Numbered from the stretch's first letter, positions 22,953-33,660 are shown. The stretch is 64,000 nucleotides of DNA from Mytilus edulis (GCF_963676685.1 NC_092349.1:53333232-53397231); one strand, 5' to 3'. Notes: generated by a model from the letters alone, not told the origin. Translations and numbers: made by a program.

Positions 22953-23229
22953 GGGGGGGGGGGGGGCTAGGATGAAAAATTTTGTCCTGCATTTTTTTTT
23001 AGTTGTAATCTCTGTCCTGCCTTTTTATTTTTCACTCTATTCGATCCTGCCTTTTTTTTTATTAGTTTATCCTGACTTTTTTTACCTAAATTGTCATCCT
23101 GCCTTTTTTTTTTGGCAAAGTGTCTCATCCTGCCTTTTTTTTTTACTCAAAACTCCTGTCCTGCCTATTTTTTTCAAATTTCATCCTAGCCCCCCCCCCT
23201 CCCATAAAAATCAAATGGTAGCTCCCTTA
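22896..23229. mobile_element. MITE with gggagctaccatttgattt termini, copy 1, poly-G expanded
   Basis: Terminal inverted repeats gggagctaccatttgatttt ... aaaatcaaatggtagctccc enclose a set of tcctgcctttttttt units. A run of about 45 G, broken by a single T, lies at 22921-22966 beside the left terminus; the right terminus has cccccccccctccc. Copy 2 (31948-32232) has the same plan with short G and C runs. The flanks are TAA/TTA, which would suit a PIF/Harbinger-type origin. Confidence 0.75.
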
Positions 23230-23845
23230 AAACAAATATAGAGAAAAGAGAATAATGGAATGCAAAAGTTTAAAAAATAACTGTAGAAGATAAAAAAAAA
23301 AAAGGTAATAAAATACAGATTACAGAAAGGATCAATGTACAGAATAAAGAAAATATCAAATCATATGATTTGATTAATTAAACGGAGGATGATGCTTCGT
23401 TGAAATCGGATCAAACTTCTATGTACCCACCATTTTTATTTGTCGTGTTGCTGCTCTTCGGGATTCGGCTCCCTCCGCGGATTTCGTTTCGGGTTACCCG
23501 AGTTGACTTCACTATTTAAGAATGAACTGTTATTTTCTATACACTTTCAGTACTTAAAATGAAATAAAAATCACGTGAGAGTCAGTATCATAGCAAACAA
23601 ACAACGACATCCCTTACAAATTAGTAAAGACATCCAACATTAGATACGTGTTACTGTCAAGGGTCAATCTCTGTTATTGGTCTGTTGTGAATTTTGTTAG
23701 GCACTGATGTAGTACACATGTATCTACGTATGTATCTACGGACGCTAACCAAAAACATGTGCTTATGTCTTTTTTCAATCTTCTTTTGATGGTCTTTCTG
23801 AATATTTAATAAAAATGTTGTATTAGATCACTATACATACATGTA
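23230..23845. other. Non-coding, nothing recognised
   Basis: No gene or clear repeat. Confidence 0.3.
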
Positions 23846-23849
23846 GATA

Positions 23850-24085
23850 TACGAAGATGCGGTATGAGTGCCAATGAGACAACTATTCATTCAAGTCACA
23901 ATTTATAACAGTAAACCATAAAAGATCAAAGTACGGACTTCAACACGGAGCCTTGGCTAGCACTGAACAGCAAGCTATAAAGGGCCCCAAAAAATTACTA
24001 ACGGGAAAATAAAAAACGAGAAACTAGAAACACTTATGAACAACATTAACAAACGAAAAAGTTACAAATCAATAAAGTTCTAACA
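23850..24085 (-). repeat. Mussel dispersed repeat, type A (reverse)
   Basis: It begins gaagatgcggtatgagtgccaatgagacaact and continues to cttatgaacaacattaacaaacg. It parallels 48812-49000 (gaagatgtggtatgagtgacaatg ... cttatgaaccacatcaacta) and the start of 56545-56670. Confidence 0.7.
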
Positions 24086-24869
24086 AATTCTAATGGAACG
24101 GCATCCACTTTAATATTAGCGAGACCGGGTGCTCCGACGAGATAAAATTTGTCGATATCATAAATCAAATATGATTTTTTTTCTCTACAGGAGCAGTGTC
24201 ATATTTAAAGGCTTACATACATTTATGGCTGTTATATATTTCAGAGGATCACTGCTTTAAATTTCCTTACATATGTGACTGCCATATCTGACTGATCTAC
24301 ATAAAACTTTCAGGATAAAAGTGAACTGCATTTTAACAAAATTATTTCAATATTTTGAAAGAAAGATCATGATCGTTTATTTCTATGAGAAGAAAAGTGC
24401 ATACTCGTATTTTGAATAATCTACTTAATCTATATCATTTTAAGATGTCAAGTTAACATAATGTGAATTCCATATATTACATGCGATATAATAAGCGTTA
24501 TGTTCTTTTCATATATTTTATGATGGACGATTCTAAACCCATAACGGGAGTGATTGATAGTAATTAGAAACAGTTTGATTTTATGTGAAGTTTGGTATGA
24601 AAAGCATACATTTTTCTCGGACTGATTCATTTTATTTTTCTCAGCTTTGTGCAACAATAAAAGGGAGACAATTTGTCAAAGAAAAGAACACATATGGGCG
24701 TTTTTCAATAAAAGCGTAAATTTCAGACCTAAAAAAAAATGGAAAATCAACTTGTTTAAAATTTAATTTCAAGAGTTATTTTGAATACCTCTATAATAGA
24801 CCTGTTTGTAAACAAAGAGTGCAATCTTAAATATTCTTTAAAATGATATTATTTTCATAATGTGTTTAC

Positions 24870-25680
24870 TGTTTCGTAGGGGACTTTTGGGGACTTGGAC
24901 TTTTGTCCCCTACGAACCTTCTTCTAAACACACATATTTTTGGCAATTTTAAATGTTTCCTATAGACATTCCAATTTGTTTACTTTAAATACTAGAAAAA
25001 TATCATTTTTTTCTGAATTGGAAAACCATTTTTATCGATAAAAATTAGACAGTACTTCACATATGAAGGTTCAACTCATGTTACGTAGTGGACATTTTGA
25101 TGCGTTTCGTAGTGGACAAAAAGTTTTGTAGTTGACATCAACCCTATCATATGTTAATAAAAACATAATAAAAATTACATGAAACTAACCCTTGTTATTT
25201 GTTTTGCACGAATATAATTGAAAAAAGATTAAAAAAAAGACTGCATGGTAGTGGTAGTGTCCACTACGAAACGTTTTTCTCCCATACTTGTTTCGTAGGG
25301 GACCGTTTCGTAAGGGACGTATTCGCATGTTTTATTTTTTTCCCACAATCCCTATATTGCAATAGTAACAAGACTGATTATATTCATCAAAGCATTTATC
25401 AAGCTGTACACTGATATTTTTTTCATAATTTTAAAACCAGATACTGAAGGAGATTTGACCCGTTTCGTAGTGGACATAATACGGTATCACTCTGGTCCAT
25501 TTGATGTGCTCAATTTTTCTTACTAACAATTTAATTGCCGTTATAAAAGCATCACTTCTTTTGTAAGACCCTAATGTTTATATCTCTTGCTAACAAAAGT
25601 TACATTGATTTTATAAAACTGTTTATTGGCAAATTTTAATGACTTCGTTTCGTAGTGGACATTTTGTGAGGGACACACCT
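24870..25680. repeat. Irregular cluster of tttcgtag(t/g)ggac motifs
   Basis: The motif occurs at 24872, 25082, 25104, 25290, 25305 (taaggg form), 25463 and 25648 on the plus strand. Its reverse complement gtccactacgaaac / gtcccctacgaa is at 25259 and 24905. A weaker form (gttttgtagttgacat) is at 25122. Spacing is irregular (about 15 to 185 bases) and both orientations occur. The sequence between copies is not repeated as far as I can see. Confidence 0.65.
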
Positions 25681-26000
25681 TCTGAAATTAAAAAAAAAAA
25701 CCTATATTGAAAGCTGTTTATTAAAATATGTTGGCTCTGAACATACTTTTGAATTATTAAAGAACTTATGTAAAGTAAAAAAAACATTTATTTCTTCATT
25801 TTTTTACGATATTTTAGAGTATGAATGTTGAACAGGCGGTCTACGGACATGCCATTTTGGTTGTTTCGGACCATTCAGGAGTCAATATCTTATCAATCCC
25901 TCTAAAAATAAACTGTTTCTTTGCTTAAAAATGTTAAATCTAATTCAATGTACTGACTGCACAAAAAATTACTTTCTAAGATCAAACACATTTTTTTAAA

Positions 26001-26252
26001 GTGGCTGGGACAAGAAAATACGTTTTTATAGAAAAACGCCCATATGTCATAATGAGAGAATATCATCAATGGGAACCAGAACGTATCAACAATCCTGCAA
26101 TACTGAACTTAATAGATGTTTTAATAGATGAACCAGCTCCTGAACATGAGAACTTACGAGAAGTTGAAGTTCCTGAAGATTTACAACAGCAATTTTGCAT
26201 AAGATGATGAAGAAGAAATACTTCAAATTAGAAATGAAATAAATTCGCAATA
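26001..26252 (+). pseudogene. Possible C-terminal exon of an unknown acidic protein, frameshifted
   Basis: After tttttttaaag (a possible acceptor) the frame reads AGTRKYVFIEKRPYVIMREY, then an acidic, proline-containing stretch (DEPAPEHENLREVEVPEDLQ) to TGA at 26205-26207. Moving to another frame at about 26195, an acidic continuation (DDEEEILQIRNEINSQ) ends at TAA 26250-26252. The composition differs from the surrounding noise, which suggests a real coding remnant. No family is recognised, and no upstream exon was found. Confidence 0.35.
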
Positions 26253-26289
26253 ATTTTTTTGATTGTTGTATGTTTTTCAATTGAGAACC

Positions 26290-27370
26290 TGCTATGCTGC
26301 TGCAAGCATACTTGCCAACTTACATGATATAAGCATGCAAGAGTTATGCCCCTGTGCACTTGGAAATTTGTTATTCTATTCTTACTACCGGCATGCATTC
26401 TGTAGAAGCAATTCCTCCATGTTTCATGATTTTCATGAAACTTTGCATTGTAAGATTTTAACATGATGATGCACATATTATTAATAAATTGTTCATCCTA
26501 GCTCCGATGACAAACCCTAGAGTCATGGCTCTTTACACTTAAACAAATGTTGATTCTAACCAGTATGTACTTTGTAGAAGCAATTCATCATACATATTTC
26601 ACTAGATGTTCATGAAACTTTGTATATTAGAAGATTTGTAAAGATATATAAAGTAGCATCCTAGTCCACTGACATATCCTAGTTATGTCCCTTTTCATTT
26701 ACACAAATTTTGATACTACTCTGTATGTACTTTGTAGAATATTTCCTGATGCATATTTCATCAGACATTCAGGAAAATTTGTATATTGGAAGATTTTTGT
26801 ATTAAGATGCACGTATTAATAGGCCATTTTGGTCCATTCCTAGAGTTATACCCCTTTACCATTAAAAAAAGCTTATTATGTTTTTTGTAGTTGCAACTAC
26901 TTCTACATGCTTTTTCAGATGTTCATGAAACTTTATATTGGAAGCGCTTAAGAAGTTGACACTTCCTTGATCATGCAGATATAGATGTTTCATATGATGG
27001 TCAAACGATCTGTATACTTTTTGGTGAAAATAAGATTAAAACTTTTTGAGTTACAGGACTTTGTAACTAAAACAGGGGTGTGTTTTTTTCACATGTCACG
27101 CCGTATCTCAAAAACAATTTATGATTATTGCTTAAGACTTTACACACATCTTAGTTATATTAATCCAAAGATCTGAATACTTTTTGGTGATGATTCAAAA
27201 TTTTATTTTAGAGTTATTGAGTTTTTTGTTAAAACAGGGGGGTTTTCACTTTATTTTAGAGTTATTGAGTTTTTTGTTAAAAAAAGGGGGCTTTTCACAT
27301 GTCACGCTGTATCTCAGAAACTATTTATGATTATTGCATAAAACTTACACACAAGACGACGGACGTATCA
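26290..27370. repeat. Degenerate ~160-bp tandem repeat, bivalve type
   Basis: The phrase gtagaagcaattc(a/c)tc ... catgaaactttg(t/c)at ... gaagattt recurs at about 26400, 26574, 26733 and 26889. Two further units with gtgtgtttttttcacatgtc / ggggcttttcacatgtcacg and gtatctcaaaaacaatttatgattattg lie at 27070-27150 and 27285-27350. Bivalve genomes carry many such units, ending in a gacgacggac phrase (27356) as here. Confidence 0.65.
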
Positions 27371-27940
27371 TACGCTCATGGCGCAGCTGTTTATTAAAGA
27401 TCATGTAAAAGATTACACAAGGGTTGATGCAGATGAATGTCTAGCTGGAAATTAAGGCTAATGAACTCTAAAATTGGGAGTCGAAGAACATGAACAATAA
27501 AGATTCAAAATTAAAATATATCATTTGTCATATACTGTTCATAATACCAAGTATTGTTGGCCTGTGATCTCTAGTTGCTTTAGAACAGAGCTAAGAAATG
27601 AAAAAATAACCTGATCACTTGCTCACTTAAAAATAAGGTGGAGGCAGTATAGACCATTGCCACATTCTTTATGTGCCTTTCCCAAAGCAGAAGCTAGAAG
27701 TTCCGCGTTTGTCCTTCGGTAGCTGAATGGTATATCAGTTTCTCGTTAATTGCATTACATTTTGTAAGTTGATCAGGAGTCGGTTTTTCTTTTAATGCCC
27801 CCGCGAGCATATTAATTCAACCTTGTACGTCTGGATATAGCCTATATGAAATGTCCAGAGATTTCCTCTGTAGTTTTTGAGCTATAATAGCTTGAATATT
27901 TGATTATATTTTGTAGGATGTTTCTACACATAATAGAGTT
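27370..27940. other. Non-coding, nothing recognised
   Basis: No gene or clear repeat. Confidence 0.3.
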
Positions 27941-28386
27941 AGAATGAAATTCAAAACAGTGTGGCTGTGGCCATTGATTGACACATTAAATTCATCCATA
28001 GACTGGAACAATTTACGTGAACGTTTGTCTGTAACGACCACTGTTCACGACGTACCTACGATAGACATTTAAACTGTGGGGTCACCAAAGGTTTCTGAAC
28101 GCCTTTAATTATAAAATAATTCGAAAAAATAATCAGGAATAACCTTTATGTTTTGATTTATATAATTGATATAAATCAAAACATCGAGTTATTTCTGATT
28201 AATTTTTTCGAACTACTTTATTAAGGTGTTGAGAACCTTTGGTGACCCCATACTTTAAGTGTCTTTAAAAAGTACATAGTGAGCAGTGGTCGTTACATAC
28301 AAACGTTCACCTAAATTGTCCCAGTCAATTCATGAATTTAATGTGTCAATCAATGGCCACAGCCACACTGTTTTGAATTTCATTCT
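27941..28386. mobile_element. 450-bp foldback element (near-perfect palindrome)
   Basis: The left end agaatgaaattcaaaacagt and the right end actgttttgaatttcattct are exact complements, and pairing continues inward: gtggctgtggccattgattg / caatcaatggccacagccac, ggggtcaccaaaggtt / aacctttggtgacccc, and ttcgaaaaaataatcag / ctgattaattttttcgaa. The centre is at about 28163 (ataattgatat). Arms of about 220 bases with a short loop mark a foldback-type non-autonomous DNA element. Confidence 0.85.
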
Positions 28387-28679
28387 ATGTATGTCCACAT
28401 GATTTAGATATTTTTCAAATATTTTTAAAATGCCAGGTATTCGGACTTCCTCATTTTGTGGTATTTGCTGAATAAAGAGATCATGGTTTAACCGGCTTTA
28501 CATTTGTATCTCCTACATTTTTTTTACAGCTACAACTATAATATTTTGTAGGTTATTGTACACATAATGGAAGTGTACATGTCATATAATTTTATATATA
28601 AAAAAAACATGGTTTGTACTACTACAGTTTAATGTTCTAATGCAATAAATAATTTTTTTAAGATTGTCAGATATTTAAT

Positions 28680-28795
28680 CAATACCGGAAAGTTGAACTT
28701 GGTGATCAATGGAAATTGAAAGTTGAACTTGGTGACTACTAAAACTGGTAAGTTGAACTTGGTGACTACTAATTCTGGAAAGTTGAAACCTTTTG
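28680..28795. repeat. Tandem repeat of gaaagttgaacttggtgact
   Basis: Four units, each with agttgaacttggtga or a variant, occur at about 28692, 28722, 28752 and 28782. Spacing is about 30 bases. Confidence 0.75.
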
Positions 28796-29339
28796 ACTGA
28801 ACATTTAGTCCTGCAAGTGTAGACATTCAGAATAAAAATAAAAGATACATAGTGTTAAATTTATATTTTCTGATGGTCAGGAGGGGTCATCATTTGTGTT
28901 TGACAGACGGCGCAACAATTTCAAGTTGTAATTAAACATCACTGTTTGTCAAATCTAAAGTATTTGAAACTATACTCATGCAGACATCTTATACAGTCAG
29001 GACTGGTATTTAACATCCAATATTTTATGGAATATTCTTTACAAAGCACAAACATGTCGGCATTAACCTCAAAAGCTAACCAAACCTTTAAACAGACTTA
29101 TTCGGAAAAGGACATAGTCATGATACTGTTGTCAGGTCATTAAGGATTGCATATTTTGTTATTAATATTGATTCACTCATAGGGTCTTTGCATCCGAAAT
29201 AAAAATTATTATTCTAAAACCAGTTGTTGGCATGATACGGGTTATGTTCTTCTCATATGTTTTATTATGGTATGATACTTAACCCCTAACGGGAGGGATT
29301 GTATTTGATTTTCATATGATTCAGACATAATCTTTCAAT

Positions 29340-30020
29340 CAGTTTAATTGAGGTCTGGAGCTGGCATGTCAGTAACTGTTAGTAGTCCTTTGTTAATTTA
29401 TGTATCATTGTCATTTTTCTTAATTTCTTTTGTTACCTGTTCTGACATCGGACTCGGACTTGTTTTAAACTGAGTTTTACTGTGCGTATTGCTATGTGTT
29501 ACTTTATTCTACATTGGCTAGAGGTATTGGGGAGGGTTTAGATCTCACAAAACATGTTTAACCCCGCCGCATTGTTGCGCCGGACCCAAGTCAGAAGCCT
29601 CTGGACTTTGTTAGCCTTGTATGTTTTTTTAATTTTATTTCATTTATATGTTTTGAAGTTTAATGTGACGTTCACTTTCACTGAACTAGTACACAATTTT
29701 ATTTAGGGGCCAGCTGAGGACCACCTCCGGGTGCGGGATTTTCTCGCTGCGTTGAAGACCCATTGGTGGCCTTCGGCTGTTGTCTGCTCTTTGGTCGGGT
29801 TGTTGTCTCCTTGACATATTCCCCATTTCCATTCTCAATTTTATATGTCCATATCTAGTTTTTGCATTTAGATTCACATGTCACATTTTTGAATGGTGGG
29901 TCCTTTTGGTTTACTGTACGGTATGAAGACCGTTCAATAACCGATAGTTTTTAAATTCTTCGCCTTTTGGTCACTTGTATACTATGTTTCATTGGCAATC
30001 ATAACACATCTCTTCATTTC
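29340..30020 (+). repeat. Mussel dispersed repeats, type C followed by type A end
   Basis: The stretch gatctcacaaaacatgttta (29541) ... ggccagctgaggaccacctcc ... ggtcgggttgttgtctcctt ... ccccatttccattctcaat is nearly the same as 49212-49508, and part of it as 51030-51215. It is followed at 29900-30020 by a ttcattggcaatcataacacatctc end of type A. Confidence 0.75.
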
Positions 30021-30303
30021 AACATTCACACAAATCAACTCGAGGAAAACACTCACAATAATATTAAAAACGGTAACAAAAATATTACAAACAAAACAAA
30101 AGACGCCAAGCAACAATTAAGAAAGTTCGTCTTGGTTCAGGGAATTAAATCCTTAAAAATCCCTACACGTTTATATCAACAATTTTATCAATACCATGTA
30201 TATTATCTTAATTAAATGTGTCATGGTCAAATGTAAGTGTACTTATTTTTCAACACATTCCAGACTTACGCACGCATTGTAGGGTTATGATATATTTGAT
30301 AAC

Positions 30304-30352
30304 TTTTATTCGTCAGATATAAATAAGAAATACATGATAGGAGAGTTTTATT
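30304..30352 (-). terminator. Candidate polyadenylation signals of the secreted repeat-protein gene
   Basis: Read on the minus strand, AATAAA occurs at 30347-30352 and again at about 30305-30310, 95-140 bases after the stop codon. Another lies at 30437-30442, only a few bases after the stop. Which is used cannot be told from sequence. Confidence 0.4.
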
Positions 30353-30445
30353 AATTTCATTTCAGAAGATTTCCTGTTTTTTTTCATTCTTTACTGTGAT
30401 GCTCCTCCTTCATTTCCATCATGATCATGTTCCCCTTTATTTTTC

Positions 30446-30873
30446 TCATTGATCATTTCCACCTTGATCATTTCCACCTTGATCATCTCCACCTTGATTA
30501 TCTCCACCTTGATCATCTCCACCTTGATCATTTCCACCTTGATCATTTCCACCTTGATCATCTCCACCTTGATTATCTCCACCTTGATTATCTCCACCTT
30601 GATTATCTCCACCTTGATCATCTCCACCTTGATCATTTCCACCTTGATCATCTCCGCTTTGATCATCTCCACCTTGATTATCTCCACTTTGATCATTTCC
30701 GCCTTGATTATCTCCACCTTGATCATTTCCACCTTGATCATTTCCACCCTCATCTACATCTTGAGCATTTACAGTTTGAACATTTCCATCTTCAGTTCCA
30801 CCTTGATTATCTCCACCTTGATTATCTTCACCTTGATCATTTTTGCCTTTATCCTTTCCACCTTGATCTTTTC
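30446..30873 (-). CDS. Exon 2 of the secreted repeat protein: pentapeptide array
   Basis: 428 bases, acceptor AG at 30875-30874. The polypyrimidine tract (ATAATCTCATGTCTATATTAAG) is weak but usable. The perfect 15-bp units (30451-30750) keep the frame. Substitutions among units change only N and D or are silent, apart from two G-to-S changes (SGDNQ, SGDDQ). Confidence 0.72.
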
Positions 30874-33562
30874 CTTAATATAGACATGAGATTATAAATT
30901 ATGTACGCATACAGAAATCATGTATTAGTTATTAGTCCCCTACCGACGAAGTCGAAGGGGACTTTAGGTTTGCACTCCGTCCGTCTATCCATCCGTCAGT
31001 CCGGCAAATCAGTTTTCAACACTTTTTTTTCCTGCTTGCAGATATTGATTTGATATTGTGTGTATTATTTGATCATGACAAGTTACAGATTAAGTTCGAA
31101 TTTTGTTCCGGTCTCATGATTATGTGCAGAGTTATGTTTCTTTGAACTTAGAAAATTCACTAAAATAATCAGTTTTCCGCACTTTTTTTCGTCATGCTTA
31201 AAGATATTGATTTGGAAATTGGTATATAGTTTTATAATGACAAGTTACAGAAACAGATCAATTTCAAATTTTGTTCCGGTCTGATGATATTGTGCAGAGT
31301 TATGGTCCTTGGACTAAGAAAATTCACTTAAAAAATTGTTTTCAGCTTTTTTTGTCGTCATGCTTAAAGATATTGACTTGATATTTGTTGTATAGTTTGT
31401 ACACCATGACAAGTTATAGATCTAGTTAAAATTTTGTTCCAATACAATGAATTTTTAACCGGTAAGGGACTATGTATTGCCATGCAATACTCACAGAATG
31501 CTTGTTTACATAGCCATATGCAAGGGTTTGAATAGGGGTCCTACAATTATGTATTCTTTCATTTTTTAAATCATTTTTCTCAATTCTTTTTAAAGTTTGC
31601 TCCATATTTTCTATTCTTTAAATTTTTGCACCCCACTATTTTCTATCTTTTTTTTTCTTTTTTTTGGGGGGGGGGGGGAGTTGGGGGGGGGGGGGCGTGT
31701 GTTCATTATTTGTTTGTCCATTTTTTCGTAGTAAATATCGTTTCATTTCTTGTCTCCAATGGTACATTCAGATTTTGTAATCAAAAAGCCCAGTAGCCCG
31801 TATCGCTCCCTCGATTCGTATATTGTAACTGTTTTCTTTATTTTTTTCTGCACTGGAATAATTAAGATACCAATTACAATTACATGTATGATAAACTATT
31901 TCTATGCCATTGAGATTTATAGAAAATGATAGAAAATACTAGGCGTAAGGGAGCTACCATTTGATTTTTATGGGGGGGGCTAGGATGAAAAATTTTGTCC
32001 TGCATTTTTTTTAGCTGTAATCTCTGTCCTGCCTTTTTATTTTTCACTCTGTTCGGTCCTGCTTTTTTTTTAGTTTATCCTGACTTTTTATTACCTAAAT
32101 TGTAGTCCTGACTTTTTTTTTTTTGCAAGTGCCTCATCCTGCCTTTTTTTTTAACTCAAAACTCCTGTCCTGCCTATTTTTTTCAAATTTCATCCTAGCC
32201 CCCCCCATAAAAATCAAATGGTAGCTCCCTAAATCAAAATAATGAACGTAATTTAATCAAATTTACAATAAGGATCTTCCTTTAACATTACTCCTCCCAG
32301 AGTCTTTGCGCTATATATGTTTTTGAATATCAAGTTAACTAGCTGTCCATTTCTTAAACACAAACTTTATTATGTCCGAAAGCTGAGGATAAAACTTTTT
32401 TGTAATCAGAGATTTTGAAAAATATATAGAAAAAATTGAAGGCGCGGTTCCAGCCATTTTTACAAAGAGGTTCCAACCCCAGAACACCATGAAACCTTCA
32501 TGAATTAAAAAAAAAGAGGAAAGAGTGAGGTTCAAACCCCTGGAACATACCCCCTAGATCCGCAAATAAAATTGTGTTGTATGAAGGTGTTACTACACCA
32601 TTTAGGCGGCATAACCACTCTCTCAAATTTTAGAGGCGAAAGTTCTAGAAACATGTCAGTAGTGCACTGAATTCATCAAATGGGTACCAAACGCTTATTT
32701 TATTAAACTGAATAAACCACTTAAAATGAAAGAAATTATAGATAAATTTTATCTTTTATTTTGTTTTTTAAATAGTGTTTTACATACTGTCACCTTACTG
32801 GCTAGTAACCTTAAGACACCAGTGATTCATACCAGTCCTGTGGCGGATTCAGAATAGAGTTTAGAGAGCGTACGCCTACCGTTTTGATCGCCAATAAAAA
32901 TTACCATGCATGTTTCTCACAATTAATTTGAATAATAAGCATCAAATTGTCCAACCATGTTTTTGCCTCACTCCGTGTGGCTCTATCATCACTTTTCTAC
33001 TTTTTCTGAAATTACGCCCCCTTTCAAAAATTCTGGATTATGTTCTCTTCACTTTACTATGAATTTTAAAGGGATTTTTCTAAGTGATATTTTCTTTTTA
33101 ACAAGGAAATGCGAATAATTCGAAGAAACCATGCATGTTTTAAAAAAATCTTAGTCGTAATTTTTTTGTGTGAAACCGACTCCTGGATCCTAAAAAGAAA
33201 AGCCTAATTCATCGAAGTTCGACTTTGCTTAAGAGAGTGGATACCTTAATTTCTTAATTGATCAAATTTTTTTTCTCAATAGAATAACATTGTTATAAAT
33301 TGTGTCAGTACGGTAGCACTGATCGCTACCAATAATTGAAATATGGACAATAATTTCAAATTATTAGATGCGATTTCTTGAAATCCTGGATTTAAAAAAT
33401 TCTTTCGCGAAATCTGTCCTGTCACAATTTTTGCAATAGTTAAAACATCGCAAAAAGTTACTGAATATAATAATAAAGTAATTACTTACGCGGACGTCCA
33501 AAGACTTGTTTAGTAAAACAAGACAATACGACTAATATCAACAAGACTTCAAATACTTTCAT
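30446..33562 (-). CDS. Secreted GG(N/D)(D/N)Q pentapeptide-repeat protein, two exons
   Basis: The gene is join(33562-33490, 30873-30446) on the minus strand, 501 bases, 166 residues plus TGA. Exon 1 encodes a textbook signal peptide (MKVFEVLLILVVLSCFTKQV, then FG|RP) and ends at GTAAGT in phase 1. Exon 2 begins after TATATTAAG, and the phases join exactly (codon CGA). The mature part starts RKDQGGKDKGKNDQGEDNQ, has an unrepeated acidic block (TEDGNVQTVNAQDVDE), and then 20 contiguous pentapeptides GGNDQ/GGDNQ/GGDDQ, ending directly with TGA. It would be extremely hydrophilic, acidic, Cys-free and disordered. No known family comes to mind; shell matrix, byssus or mucus proteins of molluscs have comparable low complexity. 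A TATA box lies upstream at 33654-33660. Function is unknown. Confidence 0.75.
30451..30750. repeat. 15-bp minisatellite, 20 perfect-length units
   Basis: The plus-strand unit is gat(c/t)at(t/c)tccacctt. All 20 units are exactly 15 bases. Further diverged units extend to about 30870. Open frames in other phases (LDHFH, IISTL, VEMIK repeats) are by-products of the 15-base period. Confidence 0.95.
30935..31485. repeat. Bivalve repeat with three ~160-bp units (intron of the secreted repeat protein)
   Basis: It opens with ccctaccgacgaagtcgaagggg and ccgtccgtctatccatccgtc, then has three units sharing agttttc(c/a)(g/a)cacttttttt, aaagatattgatttg, atgacaagttacaga, ttttgttccggtct and gtgcagagttatg. 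Confidence 0.7.
31660..31700. repeat. Two poly-G runs
   Basis: Runs of 14 and 13 G at about 31665-31695 are separated by agttg. On the minus strand (the sense of the overlapping gene) these are C runs in the intron. Confidence 0.7.
31948..32232. mobile_element. MITE with gggagctaccatttgattt termini, copy 2
   Basis: It has the same termini and internal tcctgccttttttt units as 22896-23229. The G run at the left terminus is only eight bases. TAA flanks both ends (gtaa|gggagc, gctccc|taa), as for PIF/Harbinger TWA target sites. It lies in the intron of the secreted repeat-protein gene. Confidence 0.78.
32235..33489. other. Rest of the intron of the secreted repeat-protein gene
   Basis: AT-rich, no recognised exon or repeat. 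The minus-strand frame at 32335-32535 has no recognisable domain. Confidence 0.4.
33490..33562 (-). CDS. Exon 1 of the secreted repeat protein: signal peptide
   Basis: ATG at 33562 is the first ATG after the TATA-like box. The 73-base exon encodes 24 residues with a hydrophobic core LLILVVLSCF and an expected cleavage after VFG. The donor (C|GTAAGTAAT) is strong. Confidence 0.75.
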
Positions 33563-33653
33563 GGCGTCACAGTAGTTGAATATCGGTAAGGAATGCGTGA
33601 AAGCTGCAAACTAGACTAAGTGTATAATTAATTATGAACAGAGAATAGTGTTT

Positions 33654-33660
33654 CTTTATA
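33654..33660 (-). promoter_or_regulatory. TATA box of the secreted repeat-protein gene
   Basis: The minus strand reads AAGTATAAAGAAAC, which contains TATAAAG. It lies about 95 bases before the ATG at 33562, allowing a start of transcription near 33628 and a 5' UTR of about 65 bases. Confidence 0.5.

Noticed and set aside
22951..23241. 96-residue frame rich in F and L
   Set aside because: It lies within the poly-T units of the MITE.
24870..25680. CRISPR array from the tttcgtagtggac motif
   Set aside because: Spacing is irregular and copies occur in both orientations.
30391..30753. Minus-strand VEMIK-repeat frame with a Met start
   Set aside because: It is one frame off the spliced secreted protein. 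Its start lies inside the array and its C-terminus is unrelated sequence.
30421..30897. Plus-strand open frames with LDHFH / IISTL repeats
   Set aside because: They are by-products of the 15-bp period. They have no signal peptide or splice support, whereas the minus-strand GG(N/D)(D/N)Q frame has both.
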